From assembly GCA_030378125.1 (NCBI GenBank), contig JAUCGN010000107.1, positions 1 to 5,961 of the forward strand: a DNA stretch of 5,961 nucleotides, given 5' to 3'. The position numbers and the translations under genes were made by a program. Positions 1-5,961 of the stretch are shown here, piece by piece (position 1 is the first letter of the stretch; every line of letters starts with the position of its first letter). The notes under the pieces are model-generated. The model was given only the letters and a program-made list of their open reading frames with translations. It did no database searches and was not told where the DNA came from. The stretch is from Thiotrichales bacterium HSG1 (GTDB lineage: Bacteria > Pseudomonadota > Gammaproteobacteria > Beggiatoales > Beggiatoaceae).

Positions 1-60
1 ATTGGCATTATCACAAGAGCATTGGGTCTAGAAGATATTTTAACCCAACGTTTCGCCTAA
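1..60 (+). CDS. 3' end of an unrecognised gene (partial)
   Basis: Frame 1 is open from the window edge to a TAA at 58-60 and encodes 19 residues ending ALGLEDILTQRFA. The composition is protein-like and the strand matches hldE, 254 bases downstream. The fragment is too short for me to name a family. Frame 3 is also open, to a TAA at 130-132, but its translation (rich in aromatic and basic residues) looks less natural, so frame 1 is preferred. No convincing terminator follows it: GGAAGGTTCC near 79-88 would have only a two-base loop. Confidence 0.45.
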   Translation: MGIITRALGLEDILTQRFA

Positions 61-115
61 AATTTATCAAAATCTCTTTGGAAGGTTCCGGCTTTTTTAT
101 AAAATTTAACACTTC

Positions 116-128
116 AAGCCCACTGTCC
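116..128 (+). repeat. Direct repeat AAGCCCACTGTCC, copy 1
   Basis: This GC-rich 13-base word, unusual in an AT-rich intergenic region, is repeated exactly and in the same orientation at 2982-2994. Copy 1 lies upstream of hldE. The bases immediately around the two copies do not align well. Confidence 0.6.
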
Positions 129-192
129 ATGTAAGTACTATCATCTTAATTACTTTGCTTTACGTTCCAAATTGTATCTTAAAGCCATTAAA

Positions 193-227
193 ACAGCTTT
201 TGATGAACTACAAATTTTGAAAGCTGT
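193..227 (+). repeat. 8-base inverted repeat, weak terminator-like dyad
   Basis: ACAGCTTT at 193-200 pairs perfectly with AAAGCTGT at 220-227 across a 19-base loop. T-rich sequence (CTAGTTTTGGTTTTG) follows. It could be a weak rho-independent terminator for the gene ending at 60 or a protein-binding dyad. The stem is short and AT-rich and the loop is long, so the functional call is tentative. Confidence 0.3.
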
Positions 228-274
228 CTAGTTTTGGTTTTGTTAGTATTGTTATTCTTATATTTATTTTTCTT

Positions 275-303
275 TTGCGTAACTTCAGTTATAAATATAT
301 AAA
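275..303 (+). promoter_or_regulatory. Possible sigma-70-type promoter of hldE
   Basis: TTGCGT (275-280) and TATAAA (298-303) are separated by 17 bases. The predicted transcript would start only a few bases before the ATG at 315. An alternative -10 is TATAAA at 290-295, but it lacks a good -35. Surrounding DNA is very AT-rich, so chance matches are likely. No Shine-Dalgarno lies between here and the ATG, which is compatible with a very short leader. Confidence 0.3.
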
Positions 304-314
304 TTCAAATTTGT

Positions 315-1730
315 ATGAATCTTAATATCCCCGCATTCCAAACAGCCCATGTTTTAATTATAGGTGACATCATGTTAGACCGATACTTACATGGTATCAC
401 CTCAAGAATATCTCCGGAAGCTCCGGTTCCAGTAGTTCATATTAAGCACCAACAAGAATGTCCCGGCGGAGCTGGTAATGTTGCTTTTAATATAAACGCA
501 TTGGACGGACAGGTAACAGTTATTGGAGTAATTGGTCAGGATGAAGCTGCAAGTACTATTAAAAACCAGTTGACCGAAAAGGGTATACATTGTGCTTTTA
601 TTCAACTTGCTGACGTATCAACAGTAACAAAATTACGAGTAATGAGCCGTCATCAACAGCTAATTAGATTAGATTTTGAAGATGGATTTGTTAACTTAGA
701 CTGTCAAGCTATAAAACAGCAAATGTTGTCTTGTTTACAAAATATTGATACTATAGTGTTATCTGACTATGGCAAAGGAACTTTAACTGATCCTCAAACT
801 TTAATTCAAGTAGCAAAGGCTGCCAATAAACCAATTTTTATTGATCCTAAAGGCAATAATTTTGATAAATACTTGGGAGCAACTATTATCACTCCTAACT
901 TGTCAGAATTTGAAGCAGTGGTTGGCACTTGTATTGACCAGAACCAAATCGTTGAAAAAGGTTATAATTTATTGAAACGGTTAGATTTAGATGCTTTATT
1001 AATCACTCGTAGTCAAAATGGTATGACGTTAATCAGGAGTGAACAATCGCCATTACATTTGCCAGCACATTCCCATGAAGTGTATGATGTTACTGGGGCT
1101 GGTGATACCGTGATAAGTGTATTGGCAACAGCTATAGCTGCCGGGCAGGATTGGAATAGTGCCACCGCCTTAGCTAACTTAGCTGCTGGATTAGTAGTTA
1201 CTAAACTTGGTACTACCACGATTACCGTTGCCGAACTTGAACATGCTCTGCATACCGAAACCAGAATACATGATATAGAAACCTTACAAACAGCGGTTAA
1301 AATGGCTAGAAACAATGGTGAAACAGTGGTGATGACAAATGGTTGTTTTGATATTTTACATGCTGGGCATGTCCAATATTTAACGCAAGCCAAACAACTT
1401 GGAGACCGGCTTGTAGTTGCAATCAATAATGATGATTCAGTACGCAGTTTGAAAGGTGATAAGAGACCAATTAATACTTTAGAACAACGTATGGCAGTGT
1501 TGAACGCTTTGGAGTGCGTTGATTGGGTAATTCCTTTTGATGAAGATACTCCCAAAGAACTGATTTGTAATATTTTACCAGATATTTTAGTTAAAGGTAG
1601 TGATTATCAAGTAGAGCAAATTGCCGGCAGTGATTGTGTGTTGAATAATGGTGGACAAGTATTAACACTGGATTTTTTAAAGGGTTGTTCCACTAGTGAA
1701 ATTATTAATAGTATAAAGGAAAAATTATGA
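315..1730 (+). CDS. hldE: Bifunctional D-glycero-beta-D-manno-heptose-7-phosphate kinase / heptose-1-phosphate adenylyltransferase
   Basis: This cytosolic enzyme carries out two steps of ADP-heptose synthesis for the LPS inner core: it phosphorylates heptose-7-phosphate at C1, and after GmhB removes the 7-phosphate it transfers AMP from ATP. The 471 residues are close to the E. coli enzyme (477). Residues 1 to about 320 are a PfkB/ribokinase-type kinase, with GDIMLDRY at 17-24, GGAGN at 51-55 and the catalytic signature DVTGAGDT at 258-265 (D264 the likely base). Residues from about 330 to the end are a cytidylyltransferase-like domain with [12 protein letters not shown] at 341-352, containing the HxGH nucleotide-binding motif (H349, H352), and STSEII at 459-464 near the C terminus. 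Both active sites look intact. The ATG at 315 is chosen because the N terminus aligns with the family immediately before the GDxMLD motif, although no Shine-Dalgarno precedes it. The TGA overlaps the hldD start. gmhA and gmhB are not in the window. Confidence 0.97.
   Translation: MNLNIPAFQTAHVLIIGDIMLDRYLHGITSRISPEAPVPVVHIKHQQECPGGAGNVAFNINALDGQVTVIGVIGQDEAASTIKNQLTEKGIHCAFIQLADVSTVTKLRVMSRHQQLIRLDFEDGFVNLDCQAIKQQMLSCLQNIDTIVLSDYGKGTLTDPQTLIQVAKAANKPIFIDPKGNNFDKYLGATIITPNLSEFEAVVGTCIDQNQIVEKGYNLLKRLDLDALLITRSQNGMTLIRSEQSPLHLPAHSHEVYDVTGAGDTVISVLATAIAAGQDWNSATALANLAAGLVVTKLGTTTITVAELEHALHTETRIHDIETLQTAVKMARNNGETVVMTNGCFDILHAGHVQYLTQAKQLGDRLVVAINNDDSVRSLKGDKRPINTLEQRMAVLNALECVDWVIPFDEDTPKELICNILPDILVKGSDYQVEQIAGSDCVLNNGGQVLTLDFLKGCSTSEIINSIKEKL
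1715..1720 (+). promoter_or_regulatory. Ribosome binding site of hldD inside the end of hldE
   Basis: AAAGGA lies six bases before the hldD ATG at 1727, within the last codons of hldE. Together with the ATGA stop/start overlap it supports translational coupling of the two genes. It is the only clear Shine-Dalgarno in front of a long gene in this window. Confidence 0.7.
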
Positions 1731-2677
1731 TTGTTGTTACCGGCGGTGCTGGATTTATTGGTAGTAATATCGTTAAAGCCCTTAATAAACGTGGTTATAC
1801 TAAAATTTTAGTGGTGGATAACCTTACTAAAGGGGAAAAATTTAAAAATTTAATTGATTGCGAAATCTACGATTATCAAGATAAGGCAGATTTTTTAAAA
1901 CGAATCATCACTAGAGAATATTTTTCTCCTCCCATAAAAGCAGTTTTTCATCAAGGTGCTTGTTCCAGTACTACAGAGTGGGATGGAAATTATATGATGC
2001 TAAATAATTATGAATATTCAAAAACTATATTAACCTATTGTTTGGCTAAACATATTCCTTTATTTTATGCATCTAGTGCCTCGGTTTATGGAGAAGGGAA
2101 AACCTTTAGAGAATCTCGTAATCTGGAAGCACCTTTAAACATATACGGATATTCTAAATTTTTATTTGATCAATATGTTAGACAAATTTTATCAACAGCT
2201 ACCTCGCAAGTAGTTGGTTTGCGTTATTTTAATGTCTATGGACCTCGTGAGCAACATAAAGGTACTATGGCAAGCGTGGCTTATCACCTACATAATCAAC
2301 TATTAGCTGGTAATGACGAAGTGAAATTATTTGAAGGTTGTGATGGTTATGGTAATGGTGAACAGCGGCGTGATTTTATCTATATAGATGACGTAGTAAA
2401 AGTCAATTTATGGTTTATGGAACACTCAGATATAAGCGGAATTTTTAATGTTGGTACTGGCCGTAGTCAAACTTTTAATGACATTGCTAACGCTGTTATT
2501 GCTTGGCATAAACGTGGAAAAATAAAATATATTCCTTTTCCTGACCACTTAAAAGGTCATTACCAGAGTTTTACCCAAGCCGATATTTCTAACTTAATTG
2601 AAGTTGGTTACAATCAATCTTTTCGAATTGTTGAAGAAGGGGTTAAAAACTATTTAGATTGGCTACATGCAAGATGA
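1727..2677 (+). CDS. hldD: ADP-L-glycero-D-manno-heptose 6-epimerase
   Basis: This enzyme converts ADP-D-glycero-beta-D-manno-heptose, the final product of the HldE pathway, to the L-glycero form used by LPS heptosyltransferases. It belongs to the extended short-chain dehydrogenase/reductase (NAD-dependent epimerase) superfamily. The 316 residues compare with 310 in E. coli. The Rossmann dinucleotide motif GGAGFIG is at residues 6-12 and [11 protein letters not shown] follows near 29-39. The catalytic set is complete: S116 in the SSASVYG stretch, Y140 and K144 in YGYSK, and K178 in EQHKG; S116, Y140 and K178 are the residues I recall for E. coli HldD. The start is fixed by the ATGA overlap with hldE, the AAAGGA site upstream, and the [11 protein letters not shown] terminus typical of the family. 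Co-translation with hldE places consecutive pathway steps in one operon. No strong terminator follows immediately. Confidence 0.97.
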   Translation: MIVVTGGAGFIGSNIVKALNKRGYTKILVVDNLTKGEKFKNLIDCEIYDYQDKADFLKRIITREYFSPPIKAVFHQGACSSTTEWDGNYMMLNNYEYSKTILTYCLAKHIPLFYASSASVYGEGKTFRESRNLEAPLNIYGYSKFLFDQYVRQILSTATSQVVGLRYFNVYGPREQHKGTMASVAYHLHNQLLAGNDEVKLFEGCDGYGNGEQRRDFIYIDDVVKVNLWFMEHSDISGIFNVGTGRSQTFNDIANAVIAWHKRGKIKYIPFPDHLKGHYQSFTQADISNLIEVGYNQSFRIVEEGVKNYLDWLHAR

Positions 2678-2698
2678 TTGTAAAACTTACACATTGGC

Positions 2699-2735
2699 AG
2701 GAGTATTATATATGAATTATCTAAAAAAACTATAG
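2699..2735 (+). other. Shine-Dalgarno followed by a 7-codon mini-frame, possible gene remnant
   Basis: AGGAG at 2699-2703 sits eight bases before an ATG at 2712. That frame reads MNYLKKL and stops at TAG 2733-2735. The ribosome site is better than those of hldE and htpG. The start lies 34 bases after the hldD stop, where a third operon gene might have begun. It could be the residue of a deleted gene, a short leader peptide, or chance. Nothing downstream resembles a continuation. Confidence 0.2.
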
Positions 2736-2812
2736 AAAATAATCAAATGAAACAAATAAGTTGTCTATCAATAACAAATTGTACCTTATATTAAATCTGG
2801 CCAAAAATCTAG

Positions 2813-2925
2813 GTAACTTCTCATTAGTAGCAGGTAAAACCAAAATTCAAAAGATGGAATTTGTTTTATTTCAAGATATTAAAACATCTGTCAACTTGAT
2901 TTACCTGTAGATAATGAGAAGTTAC
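2813..2925. repeat. MITE-like element with 26-base imperfect inverted repeats
   Basis: The arm at 2813-2838 begins GTAACTTCTCATTA and ends CAGGTAAA. The arm at 2900-2925 is its reverse complement at 22 of 26 positions, the four mismatches being consecutive in the middle. The outer 14 and inner 8 bases are perfect. The 61-base centre contains a smaller dyad (AAATTC 2843-2848 / GAATTT 2857-2862). Size and structure resemble a miniature inverted-repeat element. I see no obvious target-site duplication at its edges. Because it lies between convergent genes it could alternatively act as an RNA hairpin at transcript ends, although the loop is long for a terminator. Confidence 0.6.
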
Positions 2926-2981
2926 ATTAATGCTTAGTAATTAATTGATATTTAACAAATTTTAAATTTCAAAATAATCCA

Positions 2982-2994
2982 AAGCCCACTGTCC
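2982..2994 (+). repeat. Direct repeat AAGCCCACTGTCC, copy 2
   Basis: Exact second copy of the word at 116-128, placed just beyond the 3' end of htpG. The two copies bracket the whole hldE-hldD unit and the MITE-like element. Confidence 0.6.
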
Positions 2995-3003
2995 TATACA
3001 AAA

Positions 3004-3032
3004 CTTCTAGTCAAAAGTTATAATCCTAGAAG
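3004..3032 (-). terminator. Weak stem-loop at the htpG stop codon, possible terminator
   Basis: CTTCTAG at 3004-3010 and CTAGAAG at 3026-3032 are perfect complements across a 15-base loop, overlapping the htpG stop codon at 3007-3009. On the minus strand the stem is followed by TTTTGTAT. The 7-base stem with only three G/C pairs makes it a weak candidate, but it is the best one at the htpG 3' end. Confidence 0.35.
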
Positions 3033-4935
3033 AGGATAAATTTCCCATAGAAACAAACATATCGTTAATACGTTTCACAAACATTGCTGGATCATCCAAC
3101 TGACCACCTTCGCTCAACAAAGCCTGATCAAATAAGGTTAAAACCCAATCCTTAAAACGACTTTCATCCTCTTCATCTTTGATGGCCGCCATAATTGGAT
3201 GTTGTGGATTTATTTCCAAAATTGGCTTACTACCACCTCCAAAACTCTGTCCAGAAGATTTAAGCAACCGTTCTAAACTTGCATCCATAGCATTAGAATC
3301 TGCTACTAAACATGCTGGTGAAGAAGTTAAACGATGAGTAACACGTACATCACTAACTTTTTCAACCAATACATCTTTAACCTTTTCCAATAATGGCTTC
3401 AAAACATCAGAAGCTTTTTCAGCCTCTTGTTTTTCCGTCTCATTTTCCAAGTCGCCTAAATTCAATTCACCTTTAGTAACCGATTGTAATTTTTTACCTT
3501 CAAATTCAACTAAATGAGAACCTAACCATTCATCTATCTGTTCAGATAACAATAAAACTTCAATATTCTTTTTGCGGAAGATTTCTAAATGTGGACTACT
3601 TTTAGCGGCAGCAAAGTTTTCGGCAGTGATATAATAAATCTGCTCTTGTCCATCTTGCATACGTTTAACATAATCTTCCAACGAAATAGCCTGAGTGGAA
3701 TTATCATCATAAGTACTAGAAAAACGTAACAATTTAGCAATACGTTCCTTATTACCAGAATCATCAATCACACCTTCTTTCAAAACCTTACCAAACTGAG
3801 TCCAAAAAGTTGCATATTTATCAGTTTTAGCCAAATTTTCCAAGGCAGTCAAGATTTTCTTTACTGTTCCTGAACGGATTAAGTCAACTTGTTTGTTGTG
3901 TTGTAAAATCTCTCGGGAAACGTTAAGTGGCAAATCATTGCTGTCGATAATACCACGCATAAAACGTAAGTAAGGTGGCAATAACTTTTCATCATCATCC
4001 ATGATGAATACACGTCTTACATACAATTTAATTCCGTGCCTACTATTACGATCCCACATATCGAAAGGAGCTCTGGCTGGAATGAATAACAAAGTAGTGT
4101 ATTCATTTTTTCCTTCGACTTTGTTGTGGATGTGAATTAGAGGTTCTTCAAAATCATGAGCTACATGTTTATAAAATTCAGTATATTCTTCTGGAGTTAT
4201 TTCTGATTTGGATCTAGCCCACAGTGCAGTAGCAGTATTAACTACTTCTTCTTCAATAATGGTTTCATCTTTCTCTTCATCAGTGGTAACTTTTGGCATT
4301 ACAATAGGCAATGTAATGTGATCTGAATATTTTTTGATGATGTTTTGCAAATTATATTCGGATAAAAATTCATCTTCACCTGAACGTAAATGCAAGGTAA
4401 TTTCTGTACCACGCTGAGAACGTTCAATAATTTCAATGCTATATTCGCCATCACCAGCAGATTCCCATTTGACCCCATGTGATGATTCCAAACCAGCTCT
4501 GCGAGTGGTTAAAGTAACTTTATCAGCAACAATGAAAGATGAATAAAAGCCAACTCCAAATTGCCCAATTAGCTGAGTGTCTTTAGTTTCATCACCGGTA
4601 AGGGAATTGAAAAATTCTTTGGTTCCAGATTTGGCAATAGTACCAATTTGGTCTATCACTTCCTCACGTTTCATGCCGATACCGTTATCACGTATGGTAA
4701 TAGTATTAGCATCTTTATCAAAATTGATCCAAATTTTCAATTCGGCATCATTTTCGTATAATGCTTCGTCTGATAATGCTTCAAAACGTAATTTATCAGC
4801 AGCATCAGAGGCGTTAGATATTAGTTCACGCAGAAAAATTTCCTTGTTGCTATACAAGGAGTGGATCATTAAATCAAGAAGTTGTTTTACTTCGGTTTGA
4901 AAACCAAGAGTTTCTTTATGTGTTTCAGTAGTCAT
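3007..4935 (-). CDS. htpG: Molecular chaperone HtpG (bacterial Hsp90)
   Basis: HtpG is the cytosolic ATP-dependent dimeric Hsp90 chaperone that remodels client proteins, often with DnaK, and is typically heat-induced. The 642 residues compare with 624 in E. coli. The N-terminal GHKL ATPase domain (about 1-230) shows all nucleotide-binding motifs: [16 protein letters not shown] at 36-51, with E37 as the likely catalytic glutamate and N41 as the Mg/ATP ligand; DNGIGM at 83-88; and the ATP-lid motif GQFGVGF at 124-130. The middle domain includes NVSREILQ, whose R341 corresponds to the arginine that contacts ATP gamma-phosphate. The C-terminal dimerisation domain (from about 525) is complete. There is no C-terminal MEEVD, as expected for a bacterial Hsp90. 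The ATG at 4935 gives the family's usual N terminus ([13 protein letters not shown]). The ribosome site is poor (AAGA-like only). The gene converges on hldED and follows the adhesin remnant on the same strand. Confidence 0.98.
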   Translation of the reverse strand: MTTETHKETLGFQTEVKQLLDLMIHSLYSNKEIFLRELISNASDAADKLRFEALSDEALYENDAELKIWINFDKDANTITIRDNGIGMKREEVIDQIGTIAKSGTKEFFNSLTGDETKDTQLIGQFGVGFYSSFIVADKVTLTTRRAGLESSHGVKWESAGDGEYSIEIIERSQRGTEITLHLRSGEDEFLSEYNLQNIIKKYSDHITLPIVMPKVTTDEEKDETIIEEEVVNTATALWARSKSEITPEEYTEFYKHVAHDFEEPLIHIHNKVEGKNEYTTLLFIPARAPFDMWDRNSRHGIKLYVRRVFIMDDDEKLLPPYLRFMRGIIDSNDLPLNVSREILQHNKQVDLIRSGTVKKILTALENLAKTDKYATFWTQFGKVLKEGVIDDSGNKERIAKLLRFSSTYDDNSTQAISLEDYVKRMQDGQEQIYYITAENFAAAKSSPHLEIFRKKNIEVLLLSEQIDEWLGSHLVEFEGKKLQSVTKGELNLGDLENETEKQEAEKASDVLKPLLEKVKDVLVEKVSDVRVTHRLTSSPACLVADSNAMDASLERLLKSSGQSFGGGSKPILEINPQHPIMAAIKDEEDESRFKDWVLTLFDQALLSEGGQLDDPAMFVKRINDMFVSMGNLSSSRIITFD

Positions 4936-4966
4936 TTGTTTGTCTTAAGAGAATTAATACGCTAGG

Positions 4967-4995
4967 AATATAAGGGTAACATAGCGTTGTTTCAA
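4967..4995 (-). promoter_or_regulatory. htpG promoter with overlapping sigma-70 and sigma-32-like elements
   Basis: On the minus strand TTGAAA (4995-4990) and TATATT (4972-4967) are spaced by exactly 17 bases, a good sigma-70 promoter ending 31 bases before the htpG ATG. The same DNA reads as ATTGAAA, 12 bases, ACCCTTAT, close to the sigma-32 consensus CTTGAAA - N11-16 - CCCCATnT (two mismatches among seven informative -10 positions). Heat-shock control of htpG is established in enterobacteria; here it is inferred from this match. Confidence 0.6.
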
Positions 4996-5005
4996 TGCCG
5001 CATTG
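4993..5005. promoter_or_regulatory. 13-base palindrome overlapping the htpG -35 box, possible operator
   Basis: CAATGC (4993-4998) and GCATTG (5000-5005) are perfect inverted repeats around one central base. The left arm overlaps the -35 hexamer at 4990-4995, so a bound protein could affect initiation. It is not a CIRCE element. No regulator is recognised. Confidence 0.3.
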
Positions 5006-5041
5006 TTGAGAATCCTTTCGTGTTCTTGATAATTTTATTTT

Positions 5042-5069
5042 AGATAATTCTATTATCTCCCAAATTTGG
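5042..5069. promoter_or_regulatory. Two adjacent palindromes upstream of the htpG promoter
   Basis: AGATAAT (5042-5048) and ATTATCT (5052-5058) form a perfect 7-base inverted repeat with a 3-base centre. Immediately next to it CCAAATTTGG (5060-5069) is a perfect 10-base palindrome. They lie about 50-75 bases upstream of the htpG -35 box, a plausible site for a regulator or for small RNA hairpins at the 3' end of the adhesin transcript. AT-richness makes chance palindromes common. Confidence 0.25.
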
Positions 5070-5100
5070 ATTCTCTCTTTCATTTCATTTGCTTACTCAA

Positions 5101-5119
5101 AACAATTCGATGTATTGTT
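5101..5119 (-). terminator. Weak AT-rich dyad downstream of the adhesin remnant
   Basis: AACAAT (5101-5106) and ATTGTT (5114-5119) are complementary across seven bases. In the minus direction the stem runs into TTGAG rather than a T-run. It lies about 85 bases after the adhesin stop and could be a degenerate terminator, but the stem is weak. Confidence 0.15.
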
Positions 5120-5156
5120 CTATCAAACATGATTAAATCAAAATTATTTGGTTTAA

Positions 5157-5175
5157 AATCCTGTTAATCCCTGTT
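5157..5175 (-). repeat. Short imperfect tandem repeat AATCCTGTT / AATCCCTGTT
   Basis: Two adjacent copies differ by one extra C. On the minus strand they read as AACAGGGATT then AACAGGATT. I recall GGATTAACAGGATT-type short repeats between genes in several bacteria with many repeats; that comparison is from memory and unverified. It lies about 30 bases after the adhesin remnant stop codon. Confidence 0.35.
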
Positions 5176-5203
5176 CAAACAACTAAATATTACTCACCAA
5201 CAA

Positions 5204-5899
5204 TTACGGCCGACAACTTGTCCAATCCATCTGTTTTTCTTCTTCAACTTTAACTTTCAAGTTAACTTCCTCCTCATCTTCGACTAAAATTAATTCGTTA
5301 GCGATGAGATCAGCAGGAAAAGATTGACTGCCAGTTAAATGAAATACATAGAAAGTGCTTGGATTCATTATTTGTTCTATAGTGCAAGGTCGTTTCACAT
5401 GAGCGGCGGCATTGAGAAAGTTAGTACCGAAAGCCTTTAAGGCTCCGGTTAAATCAATATCAAGCGATTCAATATTTACCTCTCCATCCAAACCAAGTTT
5501 AGAAGAAGCACTTATCAAACTATCTGGCGAAGTGATGAATTGCCCTGATTTAATGTGAATATTACCTCCATGACCTTCATTAGCTTGAGCGATTATTTTG
5601 CCATGATTCATAACCATAAATTGTGGTTCAGTGATAATTGAATCCCCACCGTTACCAATCCCTTCTTGTACACTGGTTGAGAGCTGACTTTTATGTAAAA
5701 AAACTAATCCATCAGCATTTATTTTAATACTGCCACCACCGCCACTGACAGAAGCAGTCGCAATTTCGCTATCATTACTAAGCTGAATTTCATTAGCATT
5801 AATAACTATTTGCCCAGCATTGCCACCCCGAATTTGTTTTATCCACTTACCATCACTATAAAAAAAATGTTCGTAATTACCCTCCCAGCTCGGGAAAAT
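5204..5899 (-). pseudogene. C-terminal remnant of a filamentous-haemagglutinin-family secreted adhesin
   Basis: The minus frame is open for 231 codons from 5899 to the TAA at 5204-5206, bounded upstream by an in-frame TAA at 5900-5902. Its only ATG-led portion that includes the C terminus starts at 5617 (137 residues, MVMNHGKII). The conserved sequence clearly continues upstream of that ATG, so 5617 is probably not the ancestral start. Glycine-rich beta-helix blocks recur: RGGNAGQ (24-30), SGGGGS (52-57), GNGGD (82-86) and EGHGGNI (108-114), each followed by alternating hydrophobic strands, then ISASSKLGLDGEVNI and the LTGAL / FLNAAA / RPC segments typical of the C termini of these proteins. 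Full-length relatives are normally many hundreds of residues, exported by two-partner secretion from an N-terminal TPS domain; that part and any signal peptide are missing here. The last 30 residues are strongly acidic (DEEE, EEE at 208-221). I read it as a truncated, probably non-functional gene. An N-terminal portion outside the window joined by frameshift cannot be excluded. Confidence 0.7.
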
Positions 5900-5961
5900 T
5901 TAGTATTGGCTCAACCAGGACATATCGCTCAAATTAATAATTCTCAAACAACTATTTATAC

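Larger units (their letters stand above)
61..314. other. Non-coding region upstream of hldE
   Basis: These 254 AT-rich bases contain no frame that looks coding. They hold the word AAGCCCACTGTCC (116-128), which recurs at 2982-2994. They also hold an 8-base dyad (193-200 / 220-227) followed by T-rich sequence, and a possible hldE promoter just before the start codon. The gap separates hldE from the upstream reading frame, which suggests hldE starts its own transcription unit. Confidence 0.6.
2678..3006. other. Convergent intergenic region between hldD and htpG
   Basis: These 329 very AT-rich bases contain no convincing gene. From left to right they hold a Shine-Dalgarno-led 7-codon mini-frame (2699-2735), an imperfect 26-base inverted repeat enclosing 61 bases (2813-2925), and a second copy of the 13-base word AAGCCCACTGTCC (2982-2994). 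The frame through the inverted repeat (2743 to a TAG at 2908-2910) is open for about 55 codons, but it lacks an ATG near its beginning and any recognisable motif, so I do not call it a gene. Confidence 0.65.

Noticed and set aside
79..101. GGAAGGTTCC followed by CGGCTTTTTT as a terminator for the upstream gene
   Set aside because: The palindrome leaves only a two-base loop, so it cannot form a normal terminator hairpin; the T-run alone is insufficient.
402..605. 67-codon minus-strand frame inside hldE
   Set aside because: Shadow of the conserved kinase N-terminal region.
1013..1555. 180-codon minus-strand open frame inside hldE
   Set aside because: Antisense shadow of hldE; serine/valine-rich translation with no recognisable domain, while hldE on the other strand has intact motifs throughout.
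2743..2910. Open plus-strand frame through the MITE-like element (about 55 codons)
   Set aside because: No ATG near its beginning and no ribosome site or recognised motif; overlaps the inverted repeat and is probably fortuitous.
3585..3767. 60-codon minus-strand frame inside htpG
   Set aside because: Out-of-frame with htpG on the same strand, with no independent support.
4577..4900. 107-codon plus-strand open frame inside htpG
   Set aside because: Antisense shadow of the conserved HtpG ATPase domain; no motif and no ribosome site.
4936..5100. CIRCE-type heat-shock operator upstream of htpG
   Set aside because: No TTAGCACTC-N9-GAGTGCTAA-like sequence is present; the palindromes found differ in sequence and spacing.
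1..5961. CRISPR array, tRNA or rRNA genes
   Set aside because: No regularly spaced repeats, and no tRNA-like or rRNA-like sequence seen on either strand.

Overview
This AT-rich window carries two coding blocks facing each other, plus the remains of a large secreted adhesin gene. ADP-heptose synthesis for lipopolysaccharide (hldE, hldD) marks a Gram-negative bacterium. The protein sequences look gammaproteobacterial. The adhesin remnant has the repeat style (GNGG / GHGGNI blocks) seen in filamentous-haemagglutinin-family proteins of Beggiatoa/Thiothrix-type sulfur bacteria and cyanobacteria. A low-GC Thiotrichales/Beggiatoaceae-like organism would fit, but that is an inference with modest confidence.

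Layout: 1-60 is the probable 3' end of an unrecognised + strand gene. 61-314 is a non-coding leader region with a weak dyad, a possible promoter and one copy of a 13-base word. 315-1730 is hldE and 1727-2677 is hldD, overlapping by ATGA and evidently one translationally coupled operon. 2678-3006 is a 329-base convergent intergenic region. It holds a 7-codon mini-frame with a good Shine-Dalgarno, a 113-base MITE-like element bounded by 26-base imperfect inverted repeats, and the second copy of the 13-base word. 3007-4935 (- strand) is htpG (bacterial Hsp90). 4936-5203 is its promoter region, with a TTGAAA/TATATT promoter that can also be read as a sigma-32-type heat-shock promoter, together with several palindromes. 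5204-5899 (- strand) is the C-terminal part of a filamentous-haemagglutinin-type protein, cut off by an in-frame stop at 5900-5902. Beyond that stop the sequence no longer reads as adhesin, and the opposite strand is open to the window end.

HldE phosphorylates and then adenylylates the heptose, and HldD epimerises the product to ADP-L-glycero-D-manno-heptose for the LPS inner core. HtpG is an independent cytosolic chaperone. No clearly novel system is visible. The items most worth checking are the 13-base direct repeat flanking the heptose operon, the MITE-like element, and the broken adhesin with its strand-switch junction.
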